From NCBI RefSeq assembly GCF_011516655.1, contig NZ_WOSV01000008.1:1-64000 (forward strand): 64,000 bases of DNA, written 5' to 3'. Shown in pieces: positions 36,877 to 46,447 of the stretch (positions are counted from its first letter, which is position 1; every line of letters begins with the position of its first letter). A program made the position numbers and the translations under genes. Source of the DNA: Acetobacter thailandicus (GTDB taxonomy: Bacteria; Pseudomonadota; Alphaproteobacteria; Acetobacterales; Acetobacteraceae). The notes beneath the pieces were generated by a model. It was not told the DNA's origin and searched no databases. It saw nothing but the letters and a program-made list of their open reading frames with translations.

Positions 36877-38667
36877 TCAGAAGCGAAATACAAAGTTTGA
36901 CTGGTAATATGTACCGCTTGAGCCTCCTGCTTTATTGAGCGCATGCGAGGTCATGAAGCGTGACACATATTGCGTCCATGACAGGTGGTCGGTGATCTGC
37001 CATGCCAGTGCGGCCTGTGGGGCCATGCCAATAAATTTGCCATTAAAATCCTGAGTGAATTTATAAAATCCTGAAGATTTATAAATCGGGTCCTGAGTGC
37101 TGTAGCGCCAGAAGAGTGGATATTTTACCTGTAAACTGACAGATTTAAGGAACGTTGCTTTGATAAGCGGCGCAAAACTGATCAGGTTTGAACCTGTCAT
37201 ATAGGTTGTGGTGTCGAGATAGTTGGTTTGCGGGTTAAATGGAGAAATATAAGTACCAATGGTGCCGCTGGTTTTATTTTTATTGCCACCTGAATAGACG
37301 TCAGTCTGAAGGCCCAGAAAAGTATGGAACGGGTTTTTGGGAATACGGTATCCGACCAGTGTATTGATAGCATAGCCGCTGACATTACGTGCCTGGTTTG
37401 TACGGGCGTATCTGAAAACACCTCCCTGCCAGATTCCCCCTAAAGAAAACTCAAAGGGGCCAGCCAGTCCGTGCCAGCGTACGCCAAAATTATTGCGTGT
37501 ATTAAAGCCCTCGCTGCTGCCATTCGTGGGCGTTGCTACAGCACTGTTGCGCCCTGCGAGTTTGTAGCCAATATAAAAAAGATCGAGGAAGGAATAAGTG
37601 CGGTCGTGCATAAAACGACCGTCAGGTGGCGCCCAGGTAAAATTAAAACCGTAAAGGCGATTATTATAGTTCTCGCCATCATGGAACATTTTATTATGGC
37701 TGTCATCGGTTTGCACAAAGTCCCAGCCGTCAATTCGAAAACGGGGCCAGACCATGTACCCTCTGAAACCGTTCCATGAGAGTGGCACATTGGGTGTCTC
37801 ACGGTTATACATCATGTAAGAGGGGGCACCGACAAACTGTTGCCGTCCAAATAGAAAGCCACTTTTAGCATGTAGCATAGTCCATTTGAATTCAATAAAG
37901 GCCTGCTGCATATCAAGCTTTTTACGGTATGTTGAGCCATAGCTGTAGGGTCTCCACCCGCCGGCGTTACCATTAATCAGCTGCCCGAACAGACGTACAT
38001 GTGACCCCAGGTGCAAATCAGCCCCATAGAGATTTCTGACAGCAAAGCGTCCTGAATCGTTAACTTTCTGTGTGCCCAGTCCGGGGCGGCTTTCAAACCA
38101 GTTACGCGCCCGGGTTTCTCCTGAGAAGCTGAGCCAGACTGAACCGTCTTTATTAAGAGGAATGAATTTGAGAATATCGAAAGGGTCAGAGCGTTTGCCG
38201 GTCTGTCGCAGGCGACTCCAGTCTTCAGCCCATGGAGCAATGCCATAACGGCCTACTGGTCCGAACCCTGCGGCTTCACCGTTGCCACGGTTGAACACAC
38301 CCCAGTCATATTGTCGGCCATATAAGCGCCCCTGCGCGCCGGTGGTTCTGACAGGTTGTCCTACCGGTGTCGCATGTGGGTAGATCATAGTGGGAGAAAT
38401 AGGTGCGATATGTACAGTAATCTGTTCTTTGGGGACGGTGGCTGTGCTGGTCAGGCCGTCAGATAATGGTGTTGCAACCCGAGGGGGGGCGTTCTGTTGT
38501 CGTGCAACGTGTATGTAAGGGGTATGACGTGGAGTACTGCTATTTGTGGTGGTGGCAGGTGTGGCCTGAGCAGATGTGATGATGCAGGATGTCAGCAGCA
38601 GACTGGAAAGAGGGTATTTCTGAAGACGCAGAGGCCGGGGAGATGCTGACATGGGTATTGATGCCAC
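36877..38667 (-). CDS. Alginate-export-type outer membrane porin
   Basis: 596 aa. Sec signal (to near SAQATPA), then a Thr/Pro/Ala-rich linker of about 100 residues and a beta-barrel of the alginate_exp family from about residue 170: SFSGETRARNWFESR, YGADLHLGSHVRLFGQLINGN, MQQAFIEFKW, FLFGRQQFVGAPSYM and a C-terminal YYQSNFVFRF ending in Phe as Bam substrates do. Transports an anionic or sugar substrate; no alginate genes are nearby, so the substrate is open. Convergent with yqgE. Confidence 0.85.
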   Translation of the reverse strand: MASIPMSASPRPLRLQKYPLSSLLLTSCIITSAQATPATTTNSSTPRHTPYIHVARQQNAPPRVATPLSDGLTSTATVPKEQITVHIAPISPTMIYPHATPVGQPVRTTGAQGRLYGRQYDWGVFNRGNGEAAGFGPVGRYGIAPWAEDWSRLRQTGKRSDPFDILKFIPLNKDGSVWLSFSGETRARNWFESRPGLGTQKVNDSGRFAVRNLYGADLHLGSHVRLFGQLINGNAGGWRPYSYGSTYRKKLDMQQAFIEFKWTMLHAKSGFLFGRQQFVGAPSYMMYNRETPNVPLSWNGFRGYMVWPRFRIDGWDFVQTDDSHNKMFHDGENYNNRLYGFNFTWAPPDGRFMHDRTYSFLDLFYIGYKLAGRNSAVATPTNGSSEGFNTRNNFGVRWHGLAGPFEFSLGGIWQGGVFRYARTNQARNVSGYAINTLVGYRIPKNPFHTFLGLQTDVYSGGNKNKTSGTIGTYISPFNPQTNYLDTTTYMTGSNLISFAPLIKATFLKSVSLQVKYPLFWRYSTQDPIYKSSGFYKFTQDFNGKFIGMAPQAALAWQITDHLSWTQYVSRFMTSHALNKAGGSSGTYYQSNFVFRF

Positions 38668-38907
38668 TTAAGAAGAATGATTTTATAAATCACTATATAA
38701 AACGTATATTTTGAATATTAAATATAACGATACGTAATTGTTATACAAATAATTTTTTAATTTTAACGAAAAATTGTGTTTTTATCCTTTGGCCTTGACG
38801 CATAATTTACAACTGTTATCGTGAAATGAAGCTGCCTTTATCCGGTCTCCCTGTTAAAAAGTGAGCTGAAAAATGGTAGCCTTATAAGCGGCAAAGGTTA
38901 GTAAAAC

Positions 38908-39936
38908 GTGTCTATTCGTCTTTCGCGTCGTACACTTCTCGGTGGTATTTTTACAGCAGGCGCACTGGCTGCAGGTGTAAGCGGGTATCAGCATCCGGCA
39001 CTGGCACAGACATCTCAGTTACTTAATGTGTCTTATGACCCGACACGAGAGCTTTATGCTGAAATTAACAGAGCTTTTGCCGTAGTTTATCGTAAGCAGA
39101 AACCTGGTAATGCTGTTTTTGTCCGTACGTCTAACGGAGGGTCAGGTGCACAGGCACGTGCTGTGCTTGAAGGTGCGCCGGCTGATGTTGTTACGCTCGG
39201 TCTGGCTCATGATATTGATGTGCTGGCCGAACGCGGATTACTGAGTGCAGACTGGCAGAAACGCTTTCCGCATAATTCTACACCTTATACCAGTACAATT
39301 GTATTTCTGGTGCGTAAGGGGAATCCTAAAAATATTCACGACTGGCAGGATCTGGTGCGAGATGGTGTACAGGTTGTGACACCTAATCCTAAAACATCAG
39401 GTGGCGCACGCTGGAACTACCTTGCCGCCTGGGGCTGGGCTTTGCGCCAGCCTGGTGCGACGGAAGATACCGCCAAAGCTTATATGAAGCAGCTGTTTAA
39501 GCACGTACCTGTCCTTGATACCGGGGCGCGGGGTGCAACGAACAGTTTTGTACAGCGTGGGTTAGGTGATGTGCTGCTGGCCTGGGAAGACGAAGCACTG
39601 CTTGCGGCCAATGATATTGGCCCTGATCAGTTTGAGATCGTTGTGCCAAAAACAACTATTCTGGCTGAACCACCAGTGGCTGTTGTTGATAAAAATGTTG
39701 CGCAGCATGGCACGCAGGAGGCGGCTCAGGCTTATATTGAGTTTCTGTTTTCACCTGAAGGGCAGCGCATTGGTGCAAAACATTATTTTCGCCCGGTTGA
39801 CCCTGCCGTTGCAGCAGAAAATGCCAGTCGTTTCCCTCAGGTAGAGACCTTTGATATCGCCAGTCTCGGTGGATGGACGGCTGTGCAGAAAAAGCACTTT
39901 GCTGAGAATGGCATTTTTGATCAGATTACTCAGTAA
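38908..39936 (+). CDS. Sulfate ABC transporter substrate-binding protein (Sbp-like)
   Basis: 342 aa with GTG start at 38908. The signal peptide has twin arginines (SRRTLLGGIF) and ends near ALAQTSQ. Sbp/CysP family hallmarks: LNVSYDPTRELYAEIN, RTSNGGSGAQARAVLEGAPADVVTLGLA, LVRKGNPKNIHDWQDL, TPNPKTSGGARWNYLAAWG. Binds sulfate or thiosulfate in the periplasm. No permease or ATPase gene (cysTWA) is next to it here, so it acts with components encoded elsewhere. Confidence 0.92.
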   Translation: MSIRLSRRTLLGGIFTAGALAAGVSGYQHPALAQTSQLLNVSYDPTRELYAEINRAFAVVYRKQKPGNAVFVRTSNGGSGAQARAVLEGAPADVVTLGLAHDIDVLAERGLLSADWQKRFPHNSTPYTSTIVFLVRKGNPKNIHDWQDLVRDGVQVVTPNPKTSGGARWNYLAAWGWALRQPGATEDTAKAYMKQLFKHVPVLDTGARGATNSFVQRGLGDVLLAWEDEALLAANDIGPDQFEIVVPKTTILAEPPVAVVDKNVAQHGTQEAAQAYIEFLFSPEGQRIGAKHYFRPVDPAVAAENASRFPQVETFDIASLGGWTAVQKKHFAENGIFDQITQ

Positions 39937-39952
39937 TGCCTGGTGGTCAGAT

Positions 39953-41224
39953 TCAGGCCTGAGGGCCTGAATCTGACGGTGGCTGAAAAGCGCCTTCAGG
40001 GCCGTTCATAAATCCTGGAGGAAGTGGAGGCTCCCCTGTGCGGGTCAGTGCCGGCTGTGCATATCCCTGTTCGGCAGGTGTCATGGCAAAGCGTGTTTTG
40101 GGCAGAGCTTCGGGACATTCCTCACACATCCAGCGAATAATTTTCTCTCTTATTTCACAGCGCAGATCCCAGCTGCGAATGGCCGTGCGTGCACTGGCCG
40201 TGACACGAATCATCATGGTTTGCTGGTTGCAGTCAGCGACCTGTGCGCTGAAGTCTTTGCCGGTCCATTGTGGGCATCCGCGAACAATTTCTTCAAGTTT
40301 TGTGCGTATTCTGTCCATCGGGGCGCGATAATCAACATGCAGATAGACAGCACCAACCAGTTCAGCCGAGTTGTAGGTCCAGTTTTCAAAAGGGTTATCA
40401 AGAAAATAAAGAATAGGCACAATGCGTCGGCGCCAGTCCCATGAGCGTAAAACAACGTAGGTTGAGGTGATTTCTTCAACCCAGGTCCAGTCACCGTTAA
40501 AGACAATCAGGTCACCCATACGAATGGGCTGCGTCATGGCAATCTGTACACCGGCGAACAGGTTGGCCAGAACCGGGCGGGCGGCCAGACCTAGGATAAG
40601 AGAAGCCGCACCGGCAGAGGCAAAAAGACTAACCCCATATTCTCTGACGGGTTCAAACGTGACAAGCTCGGCACTGACTGTCAGTACGCAGATAATAATT
40701 TCTGTCAGACGACGCAGGAGCCTTATTTGTGTCGCGTGTTTACGCGCCAGAATGTCATCGTCCTGGTCGGCTTCAGCAAAGCGACTCAGGTAAGTATCTG
40801 AAAGAGTGCGGATCGTAATAAGAGTGCCATAGCCCATCGTAGCGATAAAACAAATGAGCAGAATATGCCCGATAGTGGCCTGTAATGAGTTGCTGAGGCC
40901 ACTGACAGGTAAAGTAATGCCGACAGCAAAAAACATAACCATGAGCCGCACAGGGCGGCGCAGTGATTTTGTAAAAAGACGGACCAGTGCCCCGCGCTTG
41001 GCCCCCGGTATGCGCATGAGAATACGGTCAGTGACAAGGCGGCTGAAAAGTGCAGCGAGCAGCCCTATTACGGACAGAACGATAAAAGAAACAACAGGCG
41101 CAGGCAGCCAGCTAAGCCAGTTTCTGACTTCGGTTAGAACAGGTGCTAATTCATGCTGAATATAGACGGCAAAGGGGTCATGTATTGGCGAAGTGAGTGC
41201 GGGCGAATGGACAGAATCAGACAT
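39953..41224 (-). CDS. MscS-family mechanosensitive channel
   Basis: 423 aa from ATG 41224. Four to five membrane segments (residues 40-220), then the MscS pore and beta domain: SLFASAGAASLILGLAARPVLANLFAGVQIAMTQPIRMGDLIVFNGDWTWVEEI is the conserved TM3/beta-domain stretch, split here by Ala-rich turns. Protects the cell from hypo-osmotic shock by opening under membrane tension. The C-terminal tail is Pro-rich. Confidence 0.9.
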   Translation of the reverse strand: MSDSVHSPALTSPIHDPFAVYIQHELAPVLTEVRNWLSWLPAPVVSFIVLSVIGLLAALFSRLVTDRILMRIPGAKRGALVRLFTKSLRRPVRLMVMFFAVGITLPVSGLSNSLQATIGHILLICFIATMGYGTLITIRTLSDTYLSRFAEADQDDDILARKHATQIRLLRRLTEIIICVLTVSAELVTFEPVREYGVSLFASAGAASLILGLAARPVLANLFAGVQIAMTQPIRMGDLIVFNGDWTWVEEITSTYVVLRSWDWRRRIVPILYFLDNPFENWTYNSAELVGAVYLHVDYRAPMDRIRTKLEEIVRGCPQWTGKDFSAQVADCNQQTMMIRVTASARTAIRSWDLRCEIREKIIRWMCEECPEALPKTRFAMTPAEQGYAQPALTRTGEPPLPPGFMNGPEGAFQPPSDSGPQA

Positions 41225-41432
41225 AAGGAAAAAATATTGCCTCGTTAAAAAGCCATGCAGGCCGTTTTTCGGGGGCAGACACACAACAGAGCGTGGGGGA
41301 AAGAGTATAAAATACGACTTTCGGTGTGGTCTGCAAATTACAGAAGTGTTTCTGAGCATGAGGCAGAAACAGATAAGTTCCACAATGTGGAACTATTTAT
41401 GATGGTAAGTCCAGCAATAGTGACACAAACAC

Positions 41433-42383
41433 TCAGGGGCTGGTGGGTTTGCGAGCCCAGCGCCAGGAACTGAGGCCCTGCCGCACTAATTCGCGGTGAA
41501 TGACCATAATGGGCCACTGACCAGCTTCTTTGCACTCTTTTATACTATCTGGTTCAGAGAGTGTTCTGGCCAGATTTTCAATTAATGTGACAGATCTGTG
41601 CATCCCTCCTGAGCAACCTATTGCGATTGTAGCATATTTTTTTCCTTCACGCACGAAGCGGGGCAGGACGAGTTTGAGCATGGCCAGAACAAGCTCAAAA
41701 AATGCATTGTAATCAGGGTCTTGTGCGACATAGTTCGCGACATCAGGAGAGATACCGGTTTGCTGTGCCAGCTCAGGCTTATAATGTGGGTTTTGCAGAA
41801 AACGTGCATCAAGCACAATATCAGCTTCACGGGGTAAACCGGCAGGGAAAGCAAAAGACATAAGTGTGACGGTCAGCCCCTGACCTGTACTGGCCTGCCA
41901 CGGACTGAAACGACTCTCAACGAACTGGCGCAGGTCAGGAGGTGGCATGTCCGATGTATCAATGACCAGGTCAGCTGCGGCTCTTAACGGAGCGGTCAGA
42001 GTTGTTTCCTCGCGTATCCCTTCAGCGATGTTGCTGTGTGGTGCAAGGGGGTGCCGCCGGCGGGTTGCTGTAAAACGACGGAGCAGAATATTTTCTTCTG
42101 CCGTGGCGTATATCAGTTCAACTCTGAGCTCAGGGTTCATACGCAGGTGCATCAGCGTTTCAAGCAGGGCAGAGACATTGAAACCACGTGTGCGTGTATC
42201 AACACCAATAGCCACAGGGCCTGACGCTCTTGCAATGATATCATCAAGCATACCCAGCGGGGCATTATCAATGACCTCATGTTCAAGGTCTTCGAGAATA
42301 CGCAGAATAGACGATTTACCAGCCCCTGACAGACCTGTCACAATAAGGACAAGGCGAAGTGCTGACGTTTCATCTGCACGCAT
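41433..42383 (-). CDS. rapZ: RNase adapter protein RapZ (YvcJ/YhbJ)
   Basis: 316 aa (ATG 42383; in-frame ATG six codons upstream). Walker A VTGLSGAGKSSIL near residue 15, Walker B-like VAIGVDTR, the YATAEENILLRRFTATRRRHPL region and the C-terminal IAIGCSGGMHRSVTLIENLA expected of the phosphosugar-binding domain. In E. coli it guides RNase E to GlmZ and senses glucosamine-6-phosphate. In many alphaproteobacteria the gene sits with chvGI-hprK-pts genes; here a ridA-like gene and chvGI are neighbours, but no hprK. Confidence 0.93.
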   Translation of the reverse strand: MRADETSALRLVLIVTGLSGAGKSSILRILEDLEHEVIDNAPLGMLDDIIARASGPVAIGVDTRTRGFNVSALLETLMHLRMNPELRVELIYATAEENILLRRFTATRRRHPLAPHSNIAEGIREETTLTAPLRAAADLVIDTSDMPPPDLRQFVESRFSPWQASTGQGLTVTLMSFAFPAGLPREADIVLDARFLQNPHYKPELAQQTGISPDVANYVAQDPDYNAFFELVLAMLKLVLPRFVREGKKYATIAIGCSGGMHRSVTLIENLARTLSEPDSIKECKEAGQWPIMVIHRELVRQGLSSWRWARKPTSP

Positions 42384-42627
42384 GGTGCGGGTTTCCTTCA
42401 CAGGTCATGTGGTGCACTGCATTGCTGTTACAGCATGTCGAATCTGATGCTGACGTGAATCCTATTATGCCTGGCAGTGTTATGACAACGCAACAGGTTC
42501 AGCAGAGATCGGTTTGCTGAAGGTGACTTATGCGCCACACGCATGACAGCTTCTGTTGCCTGTGTTATACCGGTGCCGTAATAAAAAGCATTGTTTTTCT
42601 GCGTGCAGTAAAGAGGTGCAGCCTGAT

Positions 42628-43005
42628 ATGTCTAAGCGGAATTTATTGAATCAGGTGTCTGCTGCACCGGTCGCTAAGGTTGAGCGCAGATTAAGAGAAA
42701 TCAGAATTACGGGTTTATGTGCTGCTGATGGCAGCGGTACAATGGCTGACCAGTGTCAGGCTGCTCTGGAACAGGGGAGAATGCTGCTGGAGGCCGAGCA
42801 GCTTACGATGTCAGATGTTACCCGCGTTGCATATCTGATTACAGATGCCGATGAATTTTCTGCATGTGTGCCTGTATTCCGGCGAATGTTTCCTCAGATG
42901 TTACCGGCTCTGACTTTTACCTGGGCAGGCAGCGGCACTCTGAGTGTGCCGCATGCTGTTATTGAGCTTGCTTTTTATGTTGAGCGCCCTGAGGCGTTTT
43001 TGTAA
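42628..43005 (+). CDS. RidA/YjgF family protein
   Basis: 125 aa from ATG 42628 (GAGGTG upstream). RidA fold: MADQCQAALEQGRMLLEAEQLTMSDVTRVAYLITD, then FTWAGSGTLSVPHAVIELAFYVE. True RidA deaminates enamine/imine intermediates and keeps an Arg near the C-terminus; here the stretch corresponding to RxxVxxxxLP reads differently, so it may belong to another subgroup without deaminase activity. The last 47 bases overlap the end of chvG on the other strand. Confidence 0.75.
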   Translation: MSKRNLLNQVSAAPVAKVERRLREIRITGLCAADGSGTMADQCQAALEQGRMLLEAEQLTMSDVTRVAYLITDADEFSACVPVFRRMFPQMLPALTFTWAGSGTLSVPHAVIELAFYVERPEAFL

Positions 43006-44776
43006 CGCTTGCACGAGGCAGGATGACATAAAAGCAGGCCCCGATAATCTCTCCCTGCTTATTGTAGCGATTTCTCGCTGTAATTTTACCATGCATGGCC
43101 TCAAGAATCTGGCGGCTGATGGAGAGCCCCAGTCCTGAATGCTGGCCAAAATTTTCTGTCTGCGGGCGTTCTGAGTAAAACCGCTCGAAAATTGAATCCA
43201 GTTTGGCCGGTGGAATTCCCGGTCCTTCATCACTGACAGACAGCTCAACCATGTTGCCTTTCGGCTCACATCTGAGAATAATTTTGCCATCTGGTGGAGA
43301 GAAGGAGAGGGCATTGCCGGTCAGGTTGTGCAGGACCTGCACGAGCCTGTCTTCAACAGCCATAACCTGCAGCGGATTATCGGGAGTATCGCCGGCAGAT
43401 TCTGTGAGAATAACAGGGTCGTGCTCTTTACGGGTCGCCTGCTGCATTTCGGCCAGCAATGCAAAGAGAGGTGTGACAGAAATGGGTTCGGCCTGAGCCC
43501 GTGAGAGCTCTGCATCCAGGCGGCTGGCATCTGAGATATCGGTAATCAGCCTGTCGAGACGTCTGACATCCTGGTTGATAATGCTCAGCAGGCGGCGTTG
43601 CTGATTGAGGTCTTCAATACGCAGTAAAGTTTCGATTGCTGAGCGAATAGATGAGAGAGGGTTCTTAATTTCGTGGCTGACATCAGCAGCAAAGCGTTCG
43701 ATAGCGTCCATACGCTTCCACAAAGCCTGAGCACTTGCCTGAAGAGCCCGGGCAACGTCGCCGATTTCATCGCGTCTGCCCAGCAGGCGTGCAGGCACGG
43801 TGCCTGTTCGGCCTGAAGATTCACGCATTACGCGTGCTGAGGTTGCTAAGCGCAGGAGTGGCCTGGCGATGGTCATGGAGAGATACCATGACAGCATAAT
43901 GGTGATGATGAGCACCATAAGAGATAAAGATAGAATGGAAGAGCGAATAGCAAATACGGCCCTGTCGACCTGTGCTGCAGCACGTGTAACCTGAATAATA
44001 CCAACAGTTTTTCCGTCATGAATAACGGGTTCAGCAACTGTAATGATCAGATGGCCATCCGCTGTGCGGCGAATATAGGGTGGGGTTTCAGGGGGAGGCG
44101 GCGAACTGCTGTCACTTCCCGGGGCATCAGCGGGACGTTCAGGGTCAGCGGGAATATCTTCTTCGTTTGTATCCAGTGTGACGATGCTGGAGCCATAGCG
44201 CGAGGGACCCCATGTCATAAGACGTTCGAAAAAATCTGGTTCTGGCAGCATCGGAGGGGGGATGCGTCTGGGGGAGTTTCTGTGATTGTGCTGATGAGGG
44301 TGGTTATTTTGATCTGTCAGGTTCTCAGTGATGAGTTGCCCGTCGGGTGCAAAAAGACGGGCATGAGCATTGGGGCTGGGTTCTGTCAGGCGTAGCAGCA
44401 ACCTGCGGGCGATCGGGGCATCAAGTGTAAAATTTTCTGCATTATCAGCCATGCGGGAGCGATTTATGTGTACGGCACTTTCGCCCAGAGCGCCGGCATA
44501 GATGCGGGCCTGCTCGCGTAGTGCTGTGACCTCAGTGACCAGGAGGCTGTCACGAAACTGATTGAGGAACAACATGGTAATTGCCAGCAGCAGCAGTGGC
44601 AGAATGTTAACCAGCATAATGCGCCGCGTAAGCGGAGAAATAAGCCGTTTGTAAGAGTGATCATCCAGAGGCTGATCGTCCTCCTCCGGATGATTGTCGT
44701 GCAAGCGACCTTTCCGGCCCGAAGGTCCGGGCCGGCGGAAGTGAGAGAGAACTGACATGCGTGTGTGGCGGTTCAT
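42959..44776 (-). CDS. chvG: Sensor histidine kinase ChvG
   Basis: 605 aa. Two membrane segments (about residues 53-70 and 285-305) flank a large periplasmic sensor; HAMP follows, then the H-box FAADVSHEIKNPLSSIRSAIETLLR near 385, N-box VLHNLTGNALSFSPPDGKI and G-boxes SDEGPGIPPAKL and GLGLSISRQILEAMHGKI. ChvG (ExoS) senses acidity or envelope stress in alphaproteobacteria and phosphorylates ChvI. The periplasmic part has a His/Pro-rich insert (NHPHQHNHRNSPRRIPP) that is uncommon. 12 bases after chvI. Confidence 0.92.
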   Translation of the reverse strand: MNRHTRMSVLSHFRRPGPSGRKGRLHDNHPEEDDQPLDDHSYKRLISPLTRRIMLVNILPLLLLAITMLFLNQFRDSLLVTEVTALREQARIYAGALGESAVHINRSRMADNAENFTLDAPIARRLLLRLTEPSPNAHARLFAPDGQLITENLTDQNNHPHQHNHRNSPRRIPPPMLPEPDFFERLMTWGPSRYGSSIVTLDTNEEDIPADPERPADAPGSDSSSPPPPETPPYIRRTADGHLIITVAEPVIHDGKTVGIIQVTRAAAQVDRAVFAIRSSILSLSLMVLIITIMLSWYLSMTIARPLLRLATSARVMRESSGRTGTVPARLLGRRDEIGDVARALQASAQALWKRMDAIERFAADVSHEIKNPLSSIRSAIETLLRIEDLNQQRRLLSIINQDVRRLDRLITDISDASRLDAELSRAQAEPISVTPLFALLAEMQQATRKEHDPVILTESAGDTPDNPLQVMAVEDRLVQVLHNLTGNALSFSPPDGKIILRCEPKGNMVELSVSDEGPGIPPAKLDSIFERFYSERPQTENFGQHSGLGLSISRQILEAMHGKITARNRYNKQGEIIGACFYVILPRASVTKTPQGAQHKKQAQ

Positions 44777-44787
44777 GAGAACAGAGC

Positions 44788-45501
44788 TCAGTCTTCCTTA
44801 TAGCGGTAACCAATACCGTAGAGGGTTTCAATCTGATTAAAGTTATCATCAACCTGACGAAATTTTTTTCTTACCCGCTTGATATGGCTGTCAATTGTTC
44901 TGTCATCAACATAAACGGTATCGCCATATGCGGCATCAATCAGCTGGTCGCGTGATTTGACCAGGCCAGGGCGCAGCGCAAGTGTTTTGACCAGAAGAAA
45001 TTCTGTGACGGTGAGAGGAACATCCTCGTTATTCCATGTGCATTTATGGCGGAGTTCATCAAGGGAGAGAGAACCACGTACAAGAGTGCCTGCACTGGGA
45101 GCACCGTTTGCTTCTGCCCGGCTGACATCGTTACGGCGGAGCAGAGCGCGTATGCGCTCAAGCAGCAGGCGCTGAGAAAAGGGCTTGATGATATAGTCAT
45201 CGGCCCCGAGGCGCAGGCCCATCAGCTGATCGACTTCCTCATCTTTTGATGAGAGGAAGATAACAGGCAGATTAGAGCGGGTGCGCAGGCGCTGCAGCAG
45301 CTCCATGCCGTCCATACGGGGCATTTTAATGTCCAGCACTGCCAGGTCTGCCGGATGAGCGGTCAGGCCCTGTAGTGCAGATTCGCCATCAGTATATGTC
45401 CGGACATAAAATCCTTCGGCCTCCAGTGTCATCTGAACTGAAGTCAGAATGTTGCGATCGTCATCAACCAGAGCAATGGTCTGCTTGGTGCGCTCTGTCA
45501 T
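44788..45501 (-). CDS. chvI: Response regulator ChvI
   Basis: 237 aa OmpR-type regulator: [10 protein letters not shown] (residues 10-19), phosphoacceptor Asp in [17 protein letters not shown] near 57, Lys in DDYIIKPF near 105, and a winged-helix DNA-binding domain ([50 protein letters not shown]) that includes the usual recognition helix. First gene of the chvI-chvG operon, divergent from grpE. Confidence 0.95.
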   Translation of the reverse strand: MTERTKQTIALVDDDRNILTSVQMTLEAEGFYVRTYTDGESALQGLTAHPADLAVLDIKMPRMDGMELLQRLRTRSNLPVIFLSSKDEEVDQLMGLRLGADDYIIKPFSQRLLLERIRALLRRNDVSRAEANGAPSAGTLVRGSLSLDELRHKCTWNNEDVPLTVTEFLLVKTLALRPGLVKSRDQLIDAAYGDTVYVDDRTIDSHIKRVRKKFRQVDDNFNQIETLYGIGYRYKED

Positions 45502-45676
45502 TGTGTACGTTATCCTTACTCTGTCAGCAGTAATCGGGGTACAGACATACGCTGTTCCTTACGTTTTCACCACAGACTTTATGCAATGCGTCGGCTGAGA
45601 GGTGTTGCAGATAAGTTTTTGAAAATGATAAATGTGGGTCTTGCCGAGTGTGGTCAGGTTGCCTACTTGATAGATT

Positions 45677-46279
45677 ATGGTTCACGAAACAGAATTACCT
45701 GAAGGTAACCGGCCAGCTGGTTCGGTTGACGCTGAGCAGGAATTTTCGCAGCAGGAAGCGCTTGCTCCTGAGGCGGAAGCACAGGCTGATGTAGTACAGG
45801 ACGAAGAAGGAGAGACTTCTGGTCCCGAGCGCGAAGCTGCTGAGTTTAAGGAAAAATGGCTGCGGGCTGAGGCTGAGAATCAGAATCTGCGTACCCGGGC
45901 ACGTCGTGATGTGGAAGATGCACGCCTTTATGCTGTGCAGAAATTTGCACGTGATTCTGTCGAAACAGCTGAAAACATTCACCGTGCCCTGACAAGCCTG
46001 CCTCCTGCACAGGAAGGCGAAGACGGCGTAATTGCAAAAATGCGCGAAGGTCTTGAGGGTATTGAGCGTTCGTTTGTGGCTATGCTGGAGCGGCACGGCG
46101 TTAAAGCTTCAGATCCGCAGGGTCAGGCATTTGATGCAAACCTGCATCAGGCGATGGCTGAGCAGCCAAGTGCGGAACATGAGCCCGGGACAGTAATGCA
46201 GGCCTGGACGCCAGCCTGGACACTGAATGGCCGCCTGCTTAAACCGGCTATGGTTATTGTTGCGAAAGCAGCAGAATAA
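45677..46279 (+). CDS. grpE: Nucleotide exchange factor GrpE
   Basis: 200 aa. Glu/Ala-rich N-terminal disordered part, long dimer helix (KEKWLRAEAENQNLRTRARRDVEDARLYAVQKFARD) and the C-terminal beta domain with FDANLHQAMAE near 152 and GRLLKPAMVIVAK at the end. Exchanges ADP for ATP on DnaK. dnaK follows in the same direction after 168 bases. Confidence 0.96.
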   Translation: MVHETELPEGNRPAGSVDAEQEFSQQEALAPEAEAQADVVQDEEGETSGPEREAAEFKEKWLRAEAENQNLRTRARRDVEDARLYAVQKFARDSVETAENIHRALTSLPPAQEGEDGVIAKMREGLEGIERSFVAMLERHGVKASDPQGQAFDANLHQAMAEQPSAEHEPGTVMQAWTPAWTLNGRLLKPAMVIVAKAAE

Positions 46280-46447
46280 GAAGCTGATATTTTTCTTGAT
46301 TCCTTTGCTGGCTGCTACTTGAACTCATATCGGGTGCATCATACATCATGGATATTCCCGCTGTCAGAGACACAAGAAGGCAGTGAATTATTTTAGGATC
46401 CCGTCTGGTGCTTCGGGCCAGTCAGGTTCGCTGAAGGAGAGTAATAA

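Noticed and set aside
46316-46350. Heat-shock (RpoH) promoter before dnaK
   Set aside because: CTTGAA is present at 46318 but no CCCAT-like -10 at a proper distance; too weak to list. No CIRCE repeat was seen either.
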